Below, piece by piece: positions 1 through 9,084 of a stretch of 64,000 bases of DNA. The notes beneath the pieces were generated by a model. The model worked only from the letters and a program-made list of their open reading frames with translations. It searched no databases and was not told the DNA's origin. The first letter of the stretch is position 1; each line of letters starts with the position of its first letter. A program made the translations under genes and the position numbers. Source of the DNA: Moraxella sp. K1664 (GTDB taxonomy: Bacteria > Pseudomonadota > Gammaproteobacteria > Pseudomonadales > Moraxellaceae); assembly GCF_039693965.1 (NCBI RefSeq), contig NZ_CP155576.1, forward strand, positions 620,001-684,000, read 5' to 3'.

Positions 1-40
1 ATAACATCTCATTTATCAAATACACACCAAAAAAGACTGT

Positions 41-67
41 GGGGCGTGGCATACACGCCCTTTTTTT
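41..67 (+). terminator. Intrinsic terminator of a gene left of the window
   Basis: A 7-bp GC-rich stem (GGGCGTG at 42-48 pairing with CACGCCC at 54-60) with a 5-nt loop is followed directly by seven T. The T tract is on the plus strand, so it should end a transcript entering from the left. The helicase gene at 129-1604 runs towards it from the other side. Confidence 0.8.
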
Positions 68-128
68 AAAATGGGTGCAACAAATTACCCCAAGTTATCC
101 TCCAATTTTACTCGCCACACCCATTACC

Positions 129-1604
129 CTACCCATACACCAATTTCTTACCGCTTACCAGTCCTGCCAACAGCTCCTTAATGCCGTCCACGTCCAGCAC
201 ATCCCTGCCCCGAGTGCAGGCGACATAGAGCAGGCGTAGCTCTTCGGGGCTGATTTTGACCGTTTGGCGATTGACATCGTACAAAAAATCATCATCTATC
301 TGCACCCGACCCCATTCTAGCCCTTTGGATTTGTGGGCGGTAGAGACAACATAGTCAGCGTGCGAGTGCGTGGTTAGGTTATTGATGGCGGATGTGATGG
401 TCTTGGTGCCATGCTCTTCGATGAGTCGCACCCATGTTTTTAGGTCACTGCCTTCGCCTGTCTCGCTAAATTCTTGGACTTCGCCCCAATGACTAAAAAA
501 AGCAAGCTCGGGCGTGCCATAGGCGGATTTGCCATGTTTTAAGCTGTCCGCCCCTTGGCAAAATCGTAGCATCCTTGCACTGTCAGCTTGCAAGGCGACT
601 TTATGCCCCATCTTTTGCCCTGCCAACAGACGTGCCATGGCGTTGGCATTGGTGCGACACAGGATGGCATCTTTTTGTCCATTTGCCAACAGGCGTGCGG
701 TCATCGAATGTTTGGCAGGGTTGCCTTTTAGGGGAATCTCTTCTTGTAATGCCTTTAAAAAAATATTGGCAACTTTGGCAATCTCATCGCCAAAGCGAAA
801 CGACTGCGTGAGCAAGGTGGCAGGATAGGGCAAGCGTTTCATCGCATTGGTCGCCCCCCGCCATTCATAAATCTGCTGATGAGCATCCCCGACATAGATG
901 GTCTGCTTATTTTGTTGTAATAACGCCCCCATCATGAGTGGGTCGGCATCTTGGGCTTCATCAAACAGGATGAAGTCGGCAGGAATGATGGGACTTGAGA
1001 GTGTCCACAGTTTTAGATAGACATCATGCCCTATCCCTGCACTGTGGCGTGGGTCGATGGACGACAGCCAGCGATATTCAAAGGCAGGATAGAGTAGCTC
1101 TTGCAAGCGTGCCTTGTCAGCATCCGACAGCCAAGATGGGGGCGTGATGTGGCGTGGGGCAGGATAGGCAGATGACGTCTTACAAAACGTGATGATGGCT
1201 TCGCTGATGATATTAGCAAGTTTGGCAGGGGTCAGCACCACGGATTTTTTGACCCCGTCAAAACTTCGCTCTACTTCGATGGCGGTCAAGCCAAGCTCCG
1301 TTGCCAGCCTAGCAGGGGTCAGCCGTGGCAGGCTCACTTTGGCGGTAATACCCCGTGGCACATGGCGATAGGCGAGCGAGTGAAAGGTTTGGCATTTGAC
1401 ATTGGGGGGAAATTTGCCTTGGGCTTCGCTGGCGATGGATTTGTTAAATGCCAAATACAGCCCACGCCCACGCAAATTCTCACTGATGAGTTTGAGCGTC
1501 GTGGTCTTGCCTGCCCCTGCATACGCCACGATTTTAAAGGAATCGCCTGTCATCGCCATATTTAGGGCGGATAATTGCTCATCGGTGGGGGCGTATGCGG
1601 TCAT
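129..1604 (-). CDS. UvrD/Rep-like superfamily 1 DNA helicase
   Basis: A 491-residue protein with the ordered motifs of a superfamily 1A 3'-5' DNA helicase. It has a Walker A (AYAGAGKTT, about residues 27-35), a Walker B (DEAQD, about 217), a motif III (GDAHQQIYEWRGA, about 238), a motif V (STAHKSKGLEWG, about 430) and a motif VI (LYVACTRG, about 461). It is shorter than UvrD or Rep (about 700 residues), so the 1B and 2B insertions must be reduced. It resembles stand-alone bacterial relatives of F-box helicase 1. The cellular role is probably unwinding or stripping DNA during repair; the exact partner cannot be read from the sequence. It lies downstream of accA on the same strand, with a weak terminator-like hairpin between them. 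Confidence 0.85.
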   Translation of the reverse strand: MTAYAPTDEQLSALNMAMTGDSFKIVAYAGAGKTTTLKLISENLRGRGLYLAFNKSIASEAQGKFPPNVKCQTFHSLAYRHVPRGITAKVSLPRLTPARLATELGLTAIEVERSFDGVKKSVVLTPAKLANIISEAIITFCKTSSAYPAPRHITPPSWLSDADKARLQELLYPAFEYRWLSSIDPRHSAGIGHDVYLKLWTLSSPIIPADFILFDEAQDADPLMMGALLQQNKQTIYVGDAHQQIYEWRGATNAMKRLPYPATLLTQSFRFGDEIAKVANIFLKALQEEIPLKGNPAKHSMTARLLANGQKDAILCRTNANAMARLLAGQKMGHKVALQADSARMLRFCQGADSLKHGKSAYGTPELAFFSHWGEVQEFSETGEGSDLKTWVRLIEEHGTKTITSAINNLTTHSHADYVVSTAHKSKGLEWGRVQIDDDFLYDVNRQTVKISPEELRLLYVACTRGRDVLDVDGIKELLAGLVSGKKLVYG

Positions 1605-1671
1605 GGCGGTCGGTCTGGATAAAACGTGGTATTATAGCAAATTTTGCCCGTGTTGTGGGTAGGACAATAAT

Positions 1672-1694
1672 AAACCGCCCTTTTTGGCGGTTTT
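1672..1694 (-). terminator. Hairpin after accA
   Basis: An 8-bp stem (AAACCGCC pairing with GGCGGTTT) with a short T-rich loop lies 14 bases beyond the accA stop codon. The T tract on the minus strand is poor, so termination may be partial and let some transcription reach the helicase gene. Confidence 0.45.
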
Positions 1695-1707
1695 GCGGAC
1701 ATCACAA

Positions 1708-2514
1708 TCACAGCGAAATTTTAGAATTAAATTTCATCAAACGCTCATACCGCCCAGACAACAGCTCATTTTTGCCCAGCATTTCAAGCTCGTTAAGCTG
1801 ATGATTTAACAAATTTTTTAAATTTGTCATCACCACATCAGGCTCAATGTGTCCGCCAGCCCCTTCGTCCACGACTTCGTCAATCAGCCCCAACTGGTGC
1901 AAATTATTTGCTGACAGTTTCAAGGCTTCGGACGCATCAGGGGCTTTTTCGGCGGTTTTCCATAGAATAGATGCACAGCCTTCGGGGGAAATGACCGAAT
2001 AAATGCTGTTTTGGAGCATATTGACCTTATCCGCCACGCCAATGGCTAACGCCCCGCCCGAACCGCCTTCGCCGATGACGGTAGCGATGATTGGGGTGTT
2101 GAGACTACTAAATACCGCAATCGCTTTGGCAATGGCTTCTGCTTGCCCACGCTCTTCTGCTCCGACACCAGGGTACGCCCCTGGGGTGTCAATGAACGTC
2201 AAAACAGGCAAACCAAAACGCTCCGCCATTTGCACAAGGCGAATGACCTTGCGATAGCCTTCGGGGCTTGCCATGCCAAAATTGTGGGTAATCCGCTCAC
2301 GAGTAGAACGCCCACGGTGCTGACCGATGACCATGACAGGCTTGCCGTCAAAACGAGCAAGACCGCCCAAAATCGCACGGTCGTCTGCAAATGCACGGTC
2401 GCCATGCAACTCATCAAACTCGGTAAACAGCGTCTTGACATAATCCAAAAATAGTGGACGGTCGGCATGGCGGGCAAGTTTGACACTTTCCCAAACGCTC
2501 ACAGGTTGGCTCAT
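1708..2514 (-). CDS. accA: Acetyl-CoA carboxylase carboxyltransferase subunit alpha
   Basis: This 268-residue protein is the alpha subunit of the carboxyltransferase half of acetyl-CoA carboxylase. With AccD it moves the carboxyl group from carboxybiotin to acetyl-CoA, the first committed step of fatty acid synthesis. The crotonase-like core is plain: [11 protein letters not shown] near the start, [10 protein letters not shown], the oxyanion-hole stretch [13 protein letters not shown] and [15 protein letters not shown]. The start at 2514 is chosen because AAGGA lies about 8 bases upstream. An ATG-initiated extension to 2604 would overlap the neighbouring gene and adds non-conserved residues. 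Compared with the 319-residue E. coli protein it lacks about 50 N-terminal residues, as I believe is usual in Moraxellaceae. Confidence 0.95.
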   Translation of the reverse strand: MSQPVSVWESVKLARHADRPLFLDYVKTLFTEFDELHGDRAFADDRAILGGLARFDGKPVMVIGQHRGRSTRERITHNFGMASPEGYRKVIRLVQMAERFGLPVLTFIDTPGAYPGVGAEERGQAEAIAKAIAVFSSLNTPIIATVIGEGGSGGALAIGVADKVNMLQNSIYSVISPEGCASILWKTAEKAPDASEALKLSANNLHQLGLIDEVVDEGAGGHIEPDVVMTNLKNLLNHQLNELEMLGKNELLSGRYERLMKFNSKISL

Positions 2515-2588
2515 AATTTTGTCCTTGATAAATATTACAAATGTAAACTTATATAGTTTAGCATACTTTTTGGGGTTTGGGAAATGGT

Positions 2589-3266
2589 TTAGGGGTCGTC
2601 CCACGCTCGCCCATTGGTGTAGTTTTTCTTAACAAAAGGGAAATGGCTGGCGATTGGGTCTTGTTGGAGCATTTTTACCATGTTGCTAATTATCCAAACG
2701 CAACTTTTGAGACTTTCGGGAATGTATTTTTCATTTTGATGTTCAAAATAAAAAGTCGCCCCCATTTCATTGGAACTGATTACATAAGAAAAATCATGCC
2801 ACAATGACTTTTTATAACTTATCGCAAACGACAGATTGCCCTTAGAAATATAAACACTTCCTATCTTATCAATCGGCATAGCCACAAGCTCTTCACCAAA
2901 AGGGTCATACACACGCACGTCTTGATGATTAATGGCAATAAAAGGAGTGATTTTTGGTAGATTCTTAATTACTTTTAATTGCTTTTTATATTGGTATTTG
3001 TCAATCATTGAAATGACCGCAAACATCACGATGAGTAGAAGCCAAAACCAAATAATATCCAGTATCGAATTACCCAAAGATAACAAAAGACCCAACACAA
3101 ACAGTTGCCCTATCACCACCAAAGCACAAAACAACCAACCATGCAGATTGTCTTTTTTATAATACTCTGCAAATCGCTCTTTGGTAGCATTCTCACGCAT
3201 GATGACAAACGGCAAGGGAATGCTCATACGGCTCGGAATATCATCATTGCTCTTGTATACGGTCAT
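2589..3266 (-). CDS. Hypothetical two-pass inner-membrane protein
   Basis: I do not recognise this 225-residue protein. Two adjacent hydrophobic segments (about residues 44-66 and 69-88) form a helical hairpin. The C-terminal 130 residues are polar and mixed alpha/beta, with a [15 protein letters not shown] stretch that looks like a PH-like or photosystem-type YcxB fold, though that is only a guess. It starts 4 bases after the ppx stop codon, so it is probably translated from the ppx transcript. accA begins 74 bases downstream. Confidence 0.7.
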   Translation of the reverse strand: MTVYKSNDDIPSRMSIPLPFVIMRENATKERFAEYYKKDNLHGWLFCALVVIGQLFVLGLLLSLGNSILDIIWFWLLLIVMFAVISMIDKYQYKKQLKVIKNLPKITPFIAINHQDVRVYDPFGEELVAMPIDKIGSVYISKGNLSFAISYKKSLWHDFSYVISSNEMGATFYFEHQNEKYIPESLKSCVWIISNMVKMLQQDPIASHFPFVKKNYTNGRAWDDP

Positions 3267-3270
3267 GGAT

Positions 3271-4827
3271 TTACCCCACCACCGACAATTTCACGCCCCA
3301 TTTGGCAAACTGAGCAATGTCGGCGGTAAGCTGACTGCTGATAAGCTCTTTGTGCAAGCCGTCGCCTAGCGTGATTTTCCAATGGTCTTTGTCTTTATCC
3401 ATGACCGACAGATAAATGGGGGCGGATTTTATGGTGCGTGAGTGGTTGGCGGTAACGGCAAGGCGTAAAATCAGGCACAGATAGGCAAGTTTGCGACCGC
3501 CTAGGTTTTCAATAATATCTAGGTTTTCGGATTTAAGTTTTCGTCTGTGGTTTAGGGCAATTTGAGCCATGCTCGCCTGCCCTGATTGAGCAAAGCCTGC
3601 AATGTCTGAGAATTCCAACAAATACGCACTATGACGCTGATAGTTGCTATGACCCACGGCAAGCCCAACCTCATGCAAATTGGACGCACGGCGGAGCAAG
3701 TCCCTGTCTTCATCATCAAAGCCCAAATCTGCCTTGACCATGTCAAACAGTCGCCCACAAGTCGTCATGACCCGCCCCGCCTGCTTAAAATCCACCGAAT
3801 ACCGCTCGGCAAGGGCAGACACCGAACGGTCTCGCACGTCTTCGTTGTCAAGTCGCCCGAGCATATCGTACATCACGCCTTCACGCAACGCCCCGTCCGA
3901 ATAATAAAGCTCTTTAATATCAAGCGTTTGCATGATTGCCAACAGCTCTGCCACTCCTGCTGGAAATACCGCTTGGCGATGAGCTTTTACCCCTTCAAAG
4001 GCGATTTTATCAATGTTGCCAAGTTTGATTAGGTGTTTTTTTAATTTTATCATGCCGTCCAGCGTGATGACGTCTTTGGCAAACCCTAGCTCTTCTAGCA
4101 CAAGTTTACACGCCTTTGCCGTACCCGATGACGCAATGGCATTATCCCAGCCTGTTTTTTTGTAGCGTTTGGCAATGCTCAAAAGCTCGGTTTGGGTTGC
4201 CGTCATCGCCCCGTCAAACGCACGCTCGCTGATACGTCCGTCTGCAAAAAATTTACGGGTAAAAGACACACAGCCCATTTGCAAACTTTCCATTTCAATG
4301 GGTTCAAACCCTTGTCCGATGATAAATTCGGTACTGCCCCCACCGATGTCAATGACAAGGCGTTTGTCGGTACTGGCGTTGGAGTGCGACACGCCAAGAT
4401 AGATAAGGCGAGCTTCTTCACGCCCTGCGATGACTTCAATGGGCTTTGGCAAAAAGGCATTGGCACGGCGGATAAATTCTTGGGCGTTCACCGCCTTTCT
4501 TAGGGCGTTGGTTGCCACCACCCTTAGGCGGTCGGGGCTGATTTCGCTAACATGGGGCAAAAAGCGTTTTAGGCAGTCAATGCCACGCTCCATGGCTTCT
4601 TCGGATAAGACGTTGTTTTCATCAAGCCCTGCCCCCAGTTGCACTTTTTCAGAAATGCTGGCGATACGGCGGACTTCGCCATGGTCAAGCCGAGCGATTG
4701 CCAAGTGAAAACTGTTTGACCCCAAGTCTATCGCCCCCAAAAGCTCATCACGGGACAGTCCTGTGTCGTGAATGGATTTGGCAATGGCTTCATGGCGGGC
4801 GGTGGTGTCTATCATTACAGGTTTCAT
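3271..4827 (-). CDS. ppx: Exopolyphosphatase / GppA-type phosphatase
   Basis: A 518-residue member of the Ppx/GppA family of the ASKHA ATPase fold. It cleaves terminal phosphate from inorganic polyphosphate, and some relatives also hydrolyse pppGpp. Seen: the first phosphate loop GAIDLGSNSFHLAI (about residues 31-44), the catalytic-base region REEARLIYLGV (about 140), the second phosphate loop VIDIGGGSTEFI (about 157-168) and a C-terminal HD-like helical domain (HEVGLAVGHSNYQRHS, about 400). Length matches the two-domain Ppx class. GGAAAAACC precedes the chosen ATG. It heads an apparent minus-strand operon with the membrane protein that follows. Confidence 0.9.
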   Translation of the reverse strand: MKPVMIDTTARHEAIAKSIHDTGLSRDELLGAIDLGSNSFHLAIARLDHGEVRRIASISEKVQLGAGLDENNVLSEEAMERGIDCLKRFLPHVSEISPDRLRVVATNALRKAVNAQEFIRRANAFLPKPIEVIAGREEARLIYLGVSHSNASTDKRLVIDIGGGSTEFIIGQGFEPIEMESLQMGCVSFTRKFFADGRISERAFDGAMTATQTELLSIAKRYKKTGWDNAIASSGTAKACKLVLEELGFAKDVITLDGMIKLKKHLIKLGNIDKIAFEGVKAHRQAVFPAGVAELLAIMQTLDIKELYYSDGALREGVMYDMLGRLDNEDVRDRSVSALAERYSVDFKQAGRVMTTCGRLFDMVKADLGFDDEDRDLLRRASNLHEVGLAVGHSNYQRHSAYLLEFSDIAGFAQSGQASMAQIALNHRRKLKSENLDIIENLGGRKLAYLCLILRLAVTANHSRTIKSAPIYLSVMDKDKDHWKITLGDGLHKELISSQLTADIAQFAKWGVKLSVVG

Positions 4828-4906
4828 GGCGGTTTTTCCAAAAAATATAAATGACTACTGTAAAATAAAATTGGCAAATTGTCTAGGGCTTTTTGGGGAA
4901 ATTGGG

Positions 4907-4935
4907 TTGATTTGGGGTGGTGGGTGTTTTACAAT
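4907..4935 (+). promoter_or_regulatory. Sigma-70-like promoter of the antitoxin-like gene
   Basis: TTGATT (4907-4912) and TACAAT (4930-4935) are separated by 17 bases, and the ATG of the next gene is 35 bases on. The spacing is ideal and both boxes are near consensus. Confidence 0.55.
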
Positions 4936-4969
4936 AGGGTTATGTAAATCAACATCAAAGAGTAGCATT

Positions 4970-5230
4970 ATGGTTATAGAAATCAGCCTATTGCCCCAAG
5001 TGGTTCAACAGCAAATCCTAGCGGTAGAACAAGGGCAAACGGTAGCATTTACCAATCACGGTAAAGTCATCGGCACATTGAGTGGAGAGAAACCGAAAGA
5101 TAGCCTTATGGCGGTTGCAGGGATTTTGCAAGGTAAGAACATTGACGGTTTGGAATATGAACGTCAAATTCGCAGTGAATGGGTGCGAGAGTATGAAATT
5201 AACCGTTTTAATTATCAGTCTTTTGGTTGA
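4970..5230 (+). CDS. Small Phd/YefM-like antitoxin-type protein, no visible toxin
   Basis: An 86-residue protein. The segment QILAVEQGQTVAFTNHGKVIGTL (residues about 16-38) matches the N-terminal DNA-binding pattern of Phd/YefM antitoxins, with a helix followed by a beta hairpin ending in 'GKVIG'. The start at 4970 is preferred over a longer frame opening at 4772, which would run antisense through the ppx start. Its last 16 bases overlap the end of the convergent nuclease-like gene. No toxin-sized reading frame follows on the same strand, so it is either an orphan regulator or an antitoxin for a distant partner. Family assignment is tentative. Confidence 0.6.
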   Translation: MVIEISLLPQVVQQQILAVEQGQTVAFTNHGKVIGTLSGEKPKDSLMAVAGILQGKNIDGLEYERQIRSEWVREYEINRFNYQSFG

Positions 5231-5883
5231 TATCTAAAGTCCATTACCATATGTCTAATTGTATAATCCAATCCCGATGAAGGATGTTTATGATTGCTAT
5301 AAAACACTAAAGGATTCTTTGAGTCATAGACAATATCAATAACATTAACATAAGGCATTTCATCATTATCATCGCTGACAGTTTCATTTTTATTTGATAA
5401 AAACTTTTGCCAATCATTAAGTATATCTAACTGACTCTTAGAGCTTTGATTTATATAAATCAACACACCCCCTGCATTTTCGTTATGCAGACCAGTAGAG
5501 TATCGGTACATTAACTGTTTAAAACCATCATAAATTTTACTATTACTCCCTTTTATTTTACCCTCGCCAATCCATTGATAGTCTTCACCCGACAGCTCCA
5601 CAACAATATCCGCATGACCATTAACAGAAGTGTCATGCCTTGCCATCCAGCCACACATTTCCAGCATATCACAAATGATTGTATTTATTAAATCCTCACC
5701 ATTTCTAGAATTATCCCTCATGCCTTGAGCGTATTTATCTTTGGATTTAGCAAACTTCTTGATAATAAAATCAATATCGTTATACAATAATTCCAAAAAT
5801 TCTTCGTAATTTTTAGGATTAAGAATACTAAGATTTCTGATAGCAGGATTAGATAATGTAGGGTTTTTTAATATTTTAGACAT
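5215..5883 (-). CDS. Putative PD-(D/E)XK nuclease, last gene of an unrecognised operon
   Basis: A 222-residue protein with no signal peptide or membrane segment. Around residues 85-110 an acidic residue in HADIVVEL is followed, after a short loop, by WIGEGKIKG. The Asp and Glu-x-Lys fit the PD-(D/E)XK restriction-endonuclease core, and the downstream YDGFKQLMYRY helix and GGVLIYI strand fit the rest of that fold. This is a motif reading, not a named family. The ATG overlaps the end of the upstream gene by 8 bases, implying coupled translation. Codons are AT-rich compared with flanking housekeeping genes, which suggests acquisition. DNA or RNA cleavage in a defence setting is an inference. Confidence 0.65.
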   Translation of the reverse strand: MSKILKNPTLSNPAIRNLSILNPKNYEEFLELLYNDIDFIIKKFAKSKDKYAQGMRDNSRNGEDLINTIICDMLEMCGWMARHDTSVNGHADIVVELSGEDYQWIGEGKIKGSNSKIYDGFKQLMYRYSTGLHNENAGGVLIYINQSSKSQLDILNDWQKFLSNKNETVSDDNDEMPYVNVIDIVYDSKNPLVFYSNHKHPSSGLDYTIRHMVMDFRYQPKD

Positions 5884-6304
5884 AATTAACAGCTTGCATC
5901 ATTTTCTGAGTTGGGGAAAAAAAAGTTAACACCTGCTCTCCAAACTCCTGCTCAGACAGCTCCTTACCCGTAAAAGGATTAAAAAATTCTTTTTCTTTAA
6001 TATCATCAATAATTTGTTGCTTATCTGGAACAATTTGGTAATCACCACGACAGTTTATTGCCTCAAAGTTCTGCTCCAACACTCCAAATTTATGTCTGGT
6101 TAATAAAAATACTGCATTATAAAACGTATTTTCATCAACTTTTGGACTAATATCATAAAGACGTGCAAAAGTTAGATGAGTTTTTTTGTCAGGTTCAGTA
6201 GAAAGATAATCAATAATCGCAAAACAAACTTTAGCCATATCATCACTGATACGACTTTCTTTTATTTTATCTTTAACATCAGATAAAAAATCTATGCTCT
6301 GCAT
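5876..6304 (-). CDS. Small unknown protein, possibly winged-helix
   Basis: I do not recognise this protein of about 142 residues. The region HLTFARLYDISPKVDENTF (about 44-62) followed by a helix and a hydrophobic strand could be a winged helix-turn-helix. It sits between the 348-residue protein, whose stop is 16 bases upstream, and the nuclease-like protein, which overlaps by 8 bases. The three almost certainly act together. The ATG at 6304 is preferred; an in-frame GTG at 6316 would add four residues, and neither has a strong ribosome binding site. A mediator or DNA-recognition role is a guess from position. Confidence 0.6.
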   Translation of the reverse strand: MQSIDFLSDVKDKIKESRISDDMAKVCFAIIDYLSTEPDKKTHLTFARLYDISPKVDENTFYNAVFLLTRHKFGVLEQNFEAINCRGDYQIVPDKQQIIDDIKEKEFFNPFTGKELSEQEFGEQVLTFFSPTQKMMQAVNYV

Positions 6305-6320
6305 AATAATACCCACTATT

Positions 6321-7367
6321 TTATTTTTTCAGCAGTTTGTCTAAAACAAAATCAAACTGTTCCAAACTTCTTGCACCATAGGTTAAAGCCTCATAGAGAT
6401 GAGAGCCATTACTTGTGTTGATAGCCACATAGCTACTTTTTAGAGCGATTTGCAATTCACTGTATTCTTGATAAAATTTAGATGTAATACGGCATGCACT
6501 AATATCAGCATTAAGCATTTCATTCAAAGATTTTATCTTTCTTAAACCTTGAACGCCTGATGAGTGATAGGTCGCTGTACGCAAATCTCTTGTATTGCCC
6601 CGAGCTGTTTCATGGTGAGCCGTCCCTTCATCCGTCATAAAGTATATTTCGATAACACCATTGGAATCATCTTTTGGTAGATTATAGAAATATTTTATTT
6701 TTGGAAACAAATCAATTTTTTGATTATTCTCAATCTTGATATTTAATTCTTTATTTAAGAAATTTGCAAAGTTTAGATTGGCGATATTTACTTCGTTTGC
6801 ACCCAAAATCTGTGCAAGATCAACACCCAAAACAGCAATATCTCTTTCAAAATCCAAAAGAACAAAATCATAACAGTGCAATTTCATCTTTTTAACACCT
6901 ATCAATTCTTGATAGTCTTCCACTATTTCTTCTCTTAGACTGCTTACACTAAGCGATTCTCTAACATTAATTTCCCGAACGGTACTAAACTGATAAAGCT
7001 TTTTATGTTCTGACAATTGTTCAATCTTATAGGCTAAATAAGCATACTGTTCGGGTTCAAAATCTGTACCAAACGCTTGTTGCAACTTACTTTCCACATC
7101 AATTAAACTGATATTTCTTATAAGTGTAATCATCTTATCATCAAATTTTATATGAGACTGCACAAGCTCTTCAAGGTCATTTTTCAGGTTATTAAGCAAT
7201 TTTACATCGTAAAACTCATTTAAGCGTTTTTTAAGCCCAAAAAAGTTACGAGCAGATACATTACTAATATTTCTAAAAATATTTTGAACTTGAGAAAGGG
7301 GGATTTCTCTTTCATCAGCAATGTCAATCAAATCGGCAATATCACCATAAAATTCGTCAAGTTCCAT
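6321..7367 (-). CDS. Unknown 348-residue protein, first gene of the AT-rich operon
   Basis: I cannot place this protein in a family. The N-terminal 110 residues are strongly helical and charged. The middle (about 155-245) alternates strands and loops (HCYDFVLLDFERDIAVLGVDL), and the end has long helices around YSELQIALKSSYVAI. No Walker, DEDD, HNH or PLD motif is visible, and there is no signal peptide or membrane span. It heads a tightly packed three-gene operon ending in a PD-(D/E)XK-like protein and shares its AT-rich composition. Sensor or adaptor is the likeliest role, but this is inferred only from the partner. Confidence 0.6.
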   Translation of the reverse strand: MELDEFYGDIADLIDIADEREIPLSQVQNIFRNISNVSARNFFGLKKRLNEFYDVKLLNNLKNDLEELVQSHIKFDDKMITLIRNISLIDVESKLQQAFGTDFEPEQYAYLAYKIEQLSEHKKLYQFSTVREINVRESLSVSSLREEIVEDYQELIGVKKMKLHCYDFVLLDFERDIAVLGVDLAQILGANEVNIANLNFANFLNKELNIKIENNQKIDLFPKIKYFYNLPKDDSNGVIEIYFMTDEGTAHHETARGNTRDLRTATYHSSGVQGLRKIKSLNEMLNADISACRITSKFYQEYSELQIALKSSYVAINTSNGSHLYEALTYGARSLEQFDFVLDKLLKK

Positions 7368-7449
7368 ACATAACCCTGAATTAAAAGTTTCTAAGTTATC
7401 TCATTTTACATTATTTTTTCTCTATTATGCGATAAATATATACATAATT

Positions 7450-8430
7450 TTAAACCCTATCCCCCACAATCCCCCTGATATCATCAGGCAACTCCGCTTC
7501 AAACACCTGCACACCGTCATCACTCGGCACGGCAATCCGCCAAGCGTGTAGGCACAGCCGTTTTATGCCTTTTTGGGTGGCAAGGCTTGCCTGCGTGGGC
7601 GACTGATACTTGTCATCGCCAAGCAAGGCATGACCGATACTTGCCATATGCACACGGATTTGGTGCGTGCGTCCTGTGAGTGGACTTGCCTTGACAAGGC
7701 TTACCGCCATGCCGTCTATCTCAAAGCTCGCCAGCACGTCTATCACGGTTTGGGACGGTTTGCCGTCTTTATCTACCTTGACCCGTCTTTCGCCATTTTT
7801 TAGGGTGTATTTGAGTAGCGGTTTGTCTATTTTTTGACCGCTCTTGACCGCCCCATGCACCACGCACAGATAGTCTTTTTGTATGGTTTTTTCTCTAAAA
7901 TGGACTTGTAAGTCTTTTAAAGTACTGCGTTTTTTGGCAATCAGCAGTAGCCCTGACGTGTCTTTGTCAATCCTATGGATGAGTTCTAAATATTTTTTGC
8001 CCGTTGCCACTCGCATGGCTTCAATCACCCCAAAACTCTCGCCACTTCCGCCATGCACCGCCAAGCCATGCGGTTTGTTTAGCACAATCAAGCCGTCATT
8101 TTCAAACACCACCCGTCCAAGCAAACCCTTGGCAAAGTCGTCCGACACCACAGGCTCATCACGCACCGACAGGCGAATGGGAGCGACACGCACGACATCG
8201 CCCACGCTTAGGCGGTCATGGGGCTTACAGCGTTTTTTGTTGATGCGGATTTCATCATCTCTGATGAGCTTATACAGGTGCGAGCGTGGCAAGCCTTTTA
8301 GGCGAGCGAGCAAAAAATTATCAATGCGTTGTCCGTCTTGGTTGGCGGTTACGGTCAAAAAATTGACACGGCTAAAATCGCTAATCACATCATCAGCCGA
8401 TTGGGGCATTTTGGGGGAATTTTGGGTCAT
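7450..8430 (-). CDS. rluC: 23S rRNA pseudouridine synthase RluC
   Basis: A 326-residue RluA-family pseudouridine synthase. An S4 RNA-binding domain (about residues 33-95, GLPRSHLYKLIRDDEIRIN) is followed by the catalytic domain with the family signature HRIDKDTSGLLLIAK (about 152-166), where the Asp is the nucleophile. Further conserved parts are KPHGLAVHGG and GRTHQIRVHMA. RluC modifies U955, U2504 and U2580 of E. coli 23S rRNA. It is divergent from rne, the classic gammaproteobacterial arrangement, which favours RluC over RluD or RluA. The two genes share a 654-base spacer. Confidence 0.92.
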   Translation of the reverse strand: MTQNSPKMPQSADDVISDFSRVNFLTVTANQDGQRIDNFLLARLKGLPRSHLYKLIRDDEIRINKKRCKPHDRLSVGDVVRVAPIRLSVRDEPVVSDDFAKGLLGRVVFENDGLIVLNKPHGLAVHGGSGESFGVIEAMRVATGKKYLELIHRIDKDTSGLLLIAKKRSTLKDLQVHFREKTIQKDYLCVVHGAVKSGQKIDKPLLKYTLKNGERRVKVDKDGKPSQTVIDVLASFEIDGMAVSLVKASPLTGRTHQIRVHMASIGHALLGDDKYQSPTQASLATQKGIKRLCLHAWRIAVPSDDGVQVFEAELPDDIRGIVGDRV

Positions 8431-9084
8431 ATTGTTAAATTTTTAAAATTTTGATAGGAAAATTTGGGTAAATCTGATATAGTTTAGCACGTTACCAAAT
8501 AAAGTGATGACAAAAGTGAAATTTTTGCCAAAAATGGCGTATTGATTAAAAATACCAAACATAATCTTGGTATTGATTATTTATATTCATCACAGGTAGC
8601 CCATAATTTTTTCGGTAATGATTTGAAAAAATGATAGGTTTTCCGTTCGCCCTGAGCTTGTCGAAGGGTGGCAGAAAACCGTTATGGTTCGACAAGCTCA
8701 CCGCGAACGGTTTTCTTGTTGACACACCTTTAAATCAAAACCTATTTTTTATTTTGCACATCAAGGTGCGTAAGATTTTTTGCCAAACACACACAAAAAC
8801 ACAAGACAAACACTGTTTTTGTAGAATTTGCTGTTTGGTTTCATCGGTGCAAGCGATGACTGTATGATAAGGGTTAATCCCAACCAATTTTTTAGGCGTT
8901 GAACTGATTTGGTAATGATTTACCAAATGGGTTTTTAGTTTTGTAGATTTTTATTGTAAAAAGCCAAAACAAGGGTGCTGATGTATCCGATTTTTGCAAA
9001 CCTAACACACCATAAAGCCCAACCATTTGTCTAATAGGCAACGCCCTATCTTACCGCCTTGATGTTTACTTTTTAAGGAACATC
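8431..9084. other. rluC-rne divergent spacer
   Basis: This stretch has no convincing gene. It holds the outgoing promoter regions of rluC and rne, one copy of the nested palindromic repeat (8637-8717) and a long leader for rne. In E. coli the rne leader mediates autoregulation by RNase E, and a similar role is plausible here. A 63-codon frame on the minus strand (8735-8926) lacks a ribosome binding site and looks like chance. AAGGA is seated 7 bases before the rne ATG. Confidence 0.6.
8637..8717 (+). repeat. Nested palindromic repeat, copy A
   Basis: Core CGTTCGCCCTGAGC, then a complementary GACAAGCTCA half and CGCGAACGG, form two nested imperfect hairpins. It lacks the clear outer arms (GACTTCCTGCAAAAC type) seen in copies C, E and G. 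It is the same family as the copies near 17.8, 24.9, 27.1, 31.4/32.6, 40.8 and 45.1 kb. Confidence 0.85.

Noticed and set aside
2515-2604. N-terminal extension of AccA to 2604
   Set aside because: The added 30 residues are unlike AccA and overlap the upstream gene; AAGGA is placed for the start at 2514.
8735-8926. 63-codon minus-strand frame in the rne leader
   Set aside because: No ribosome binding site and no family; the region is better explained as leader and promoter DNA.
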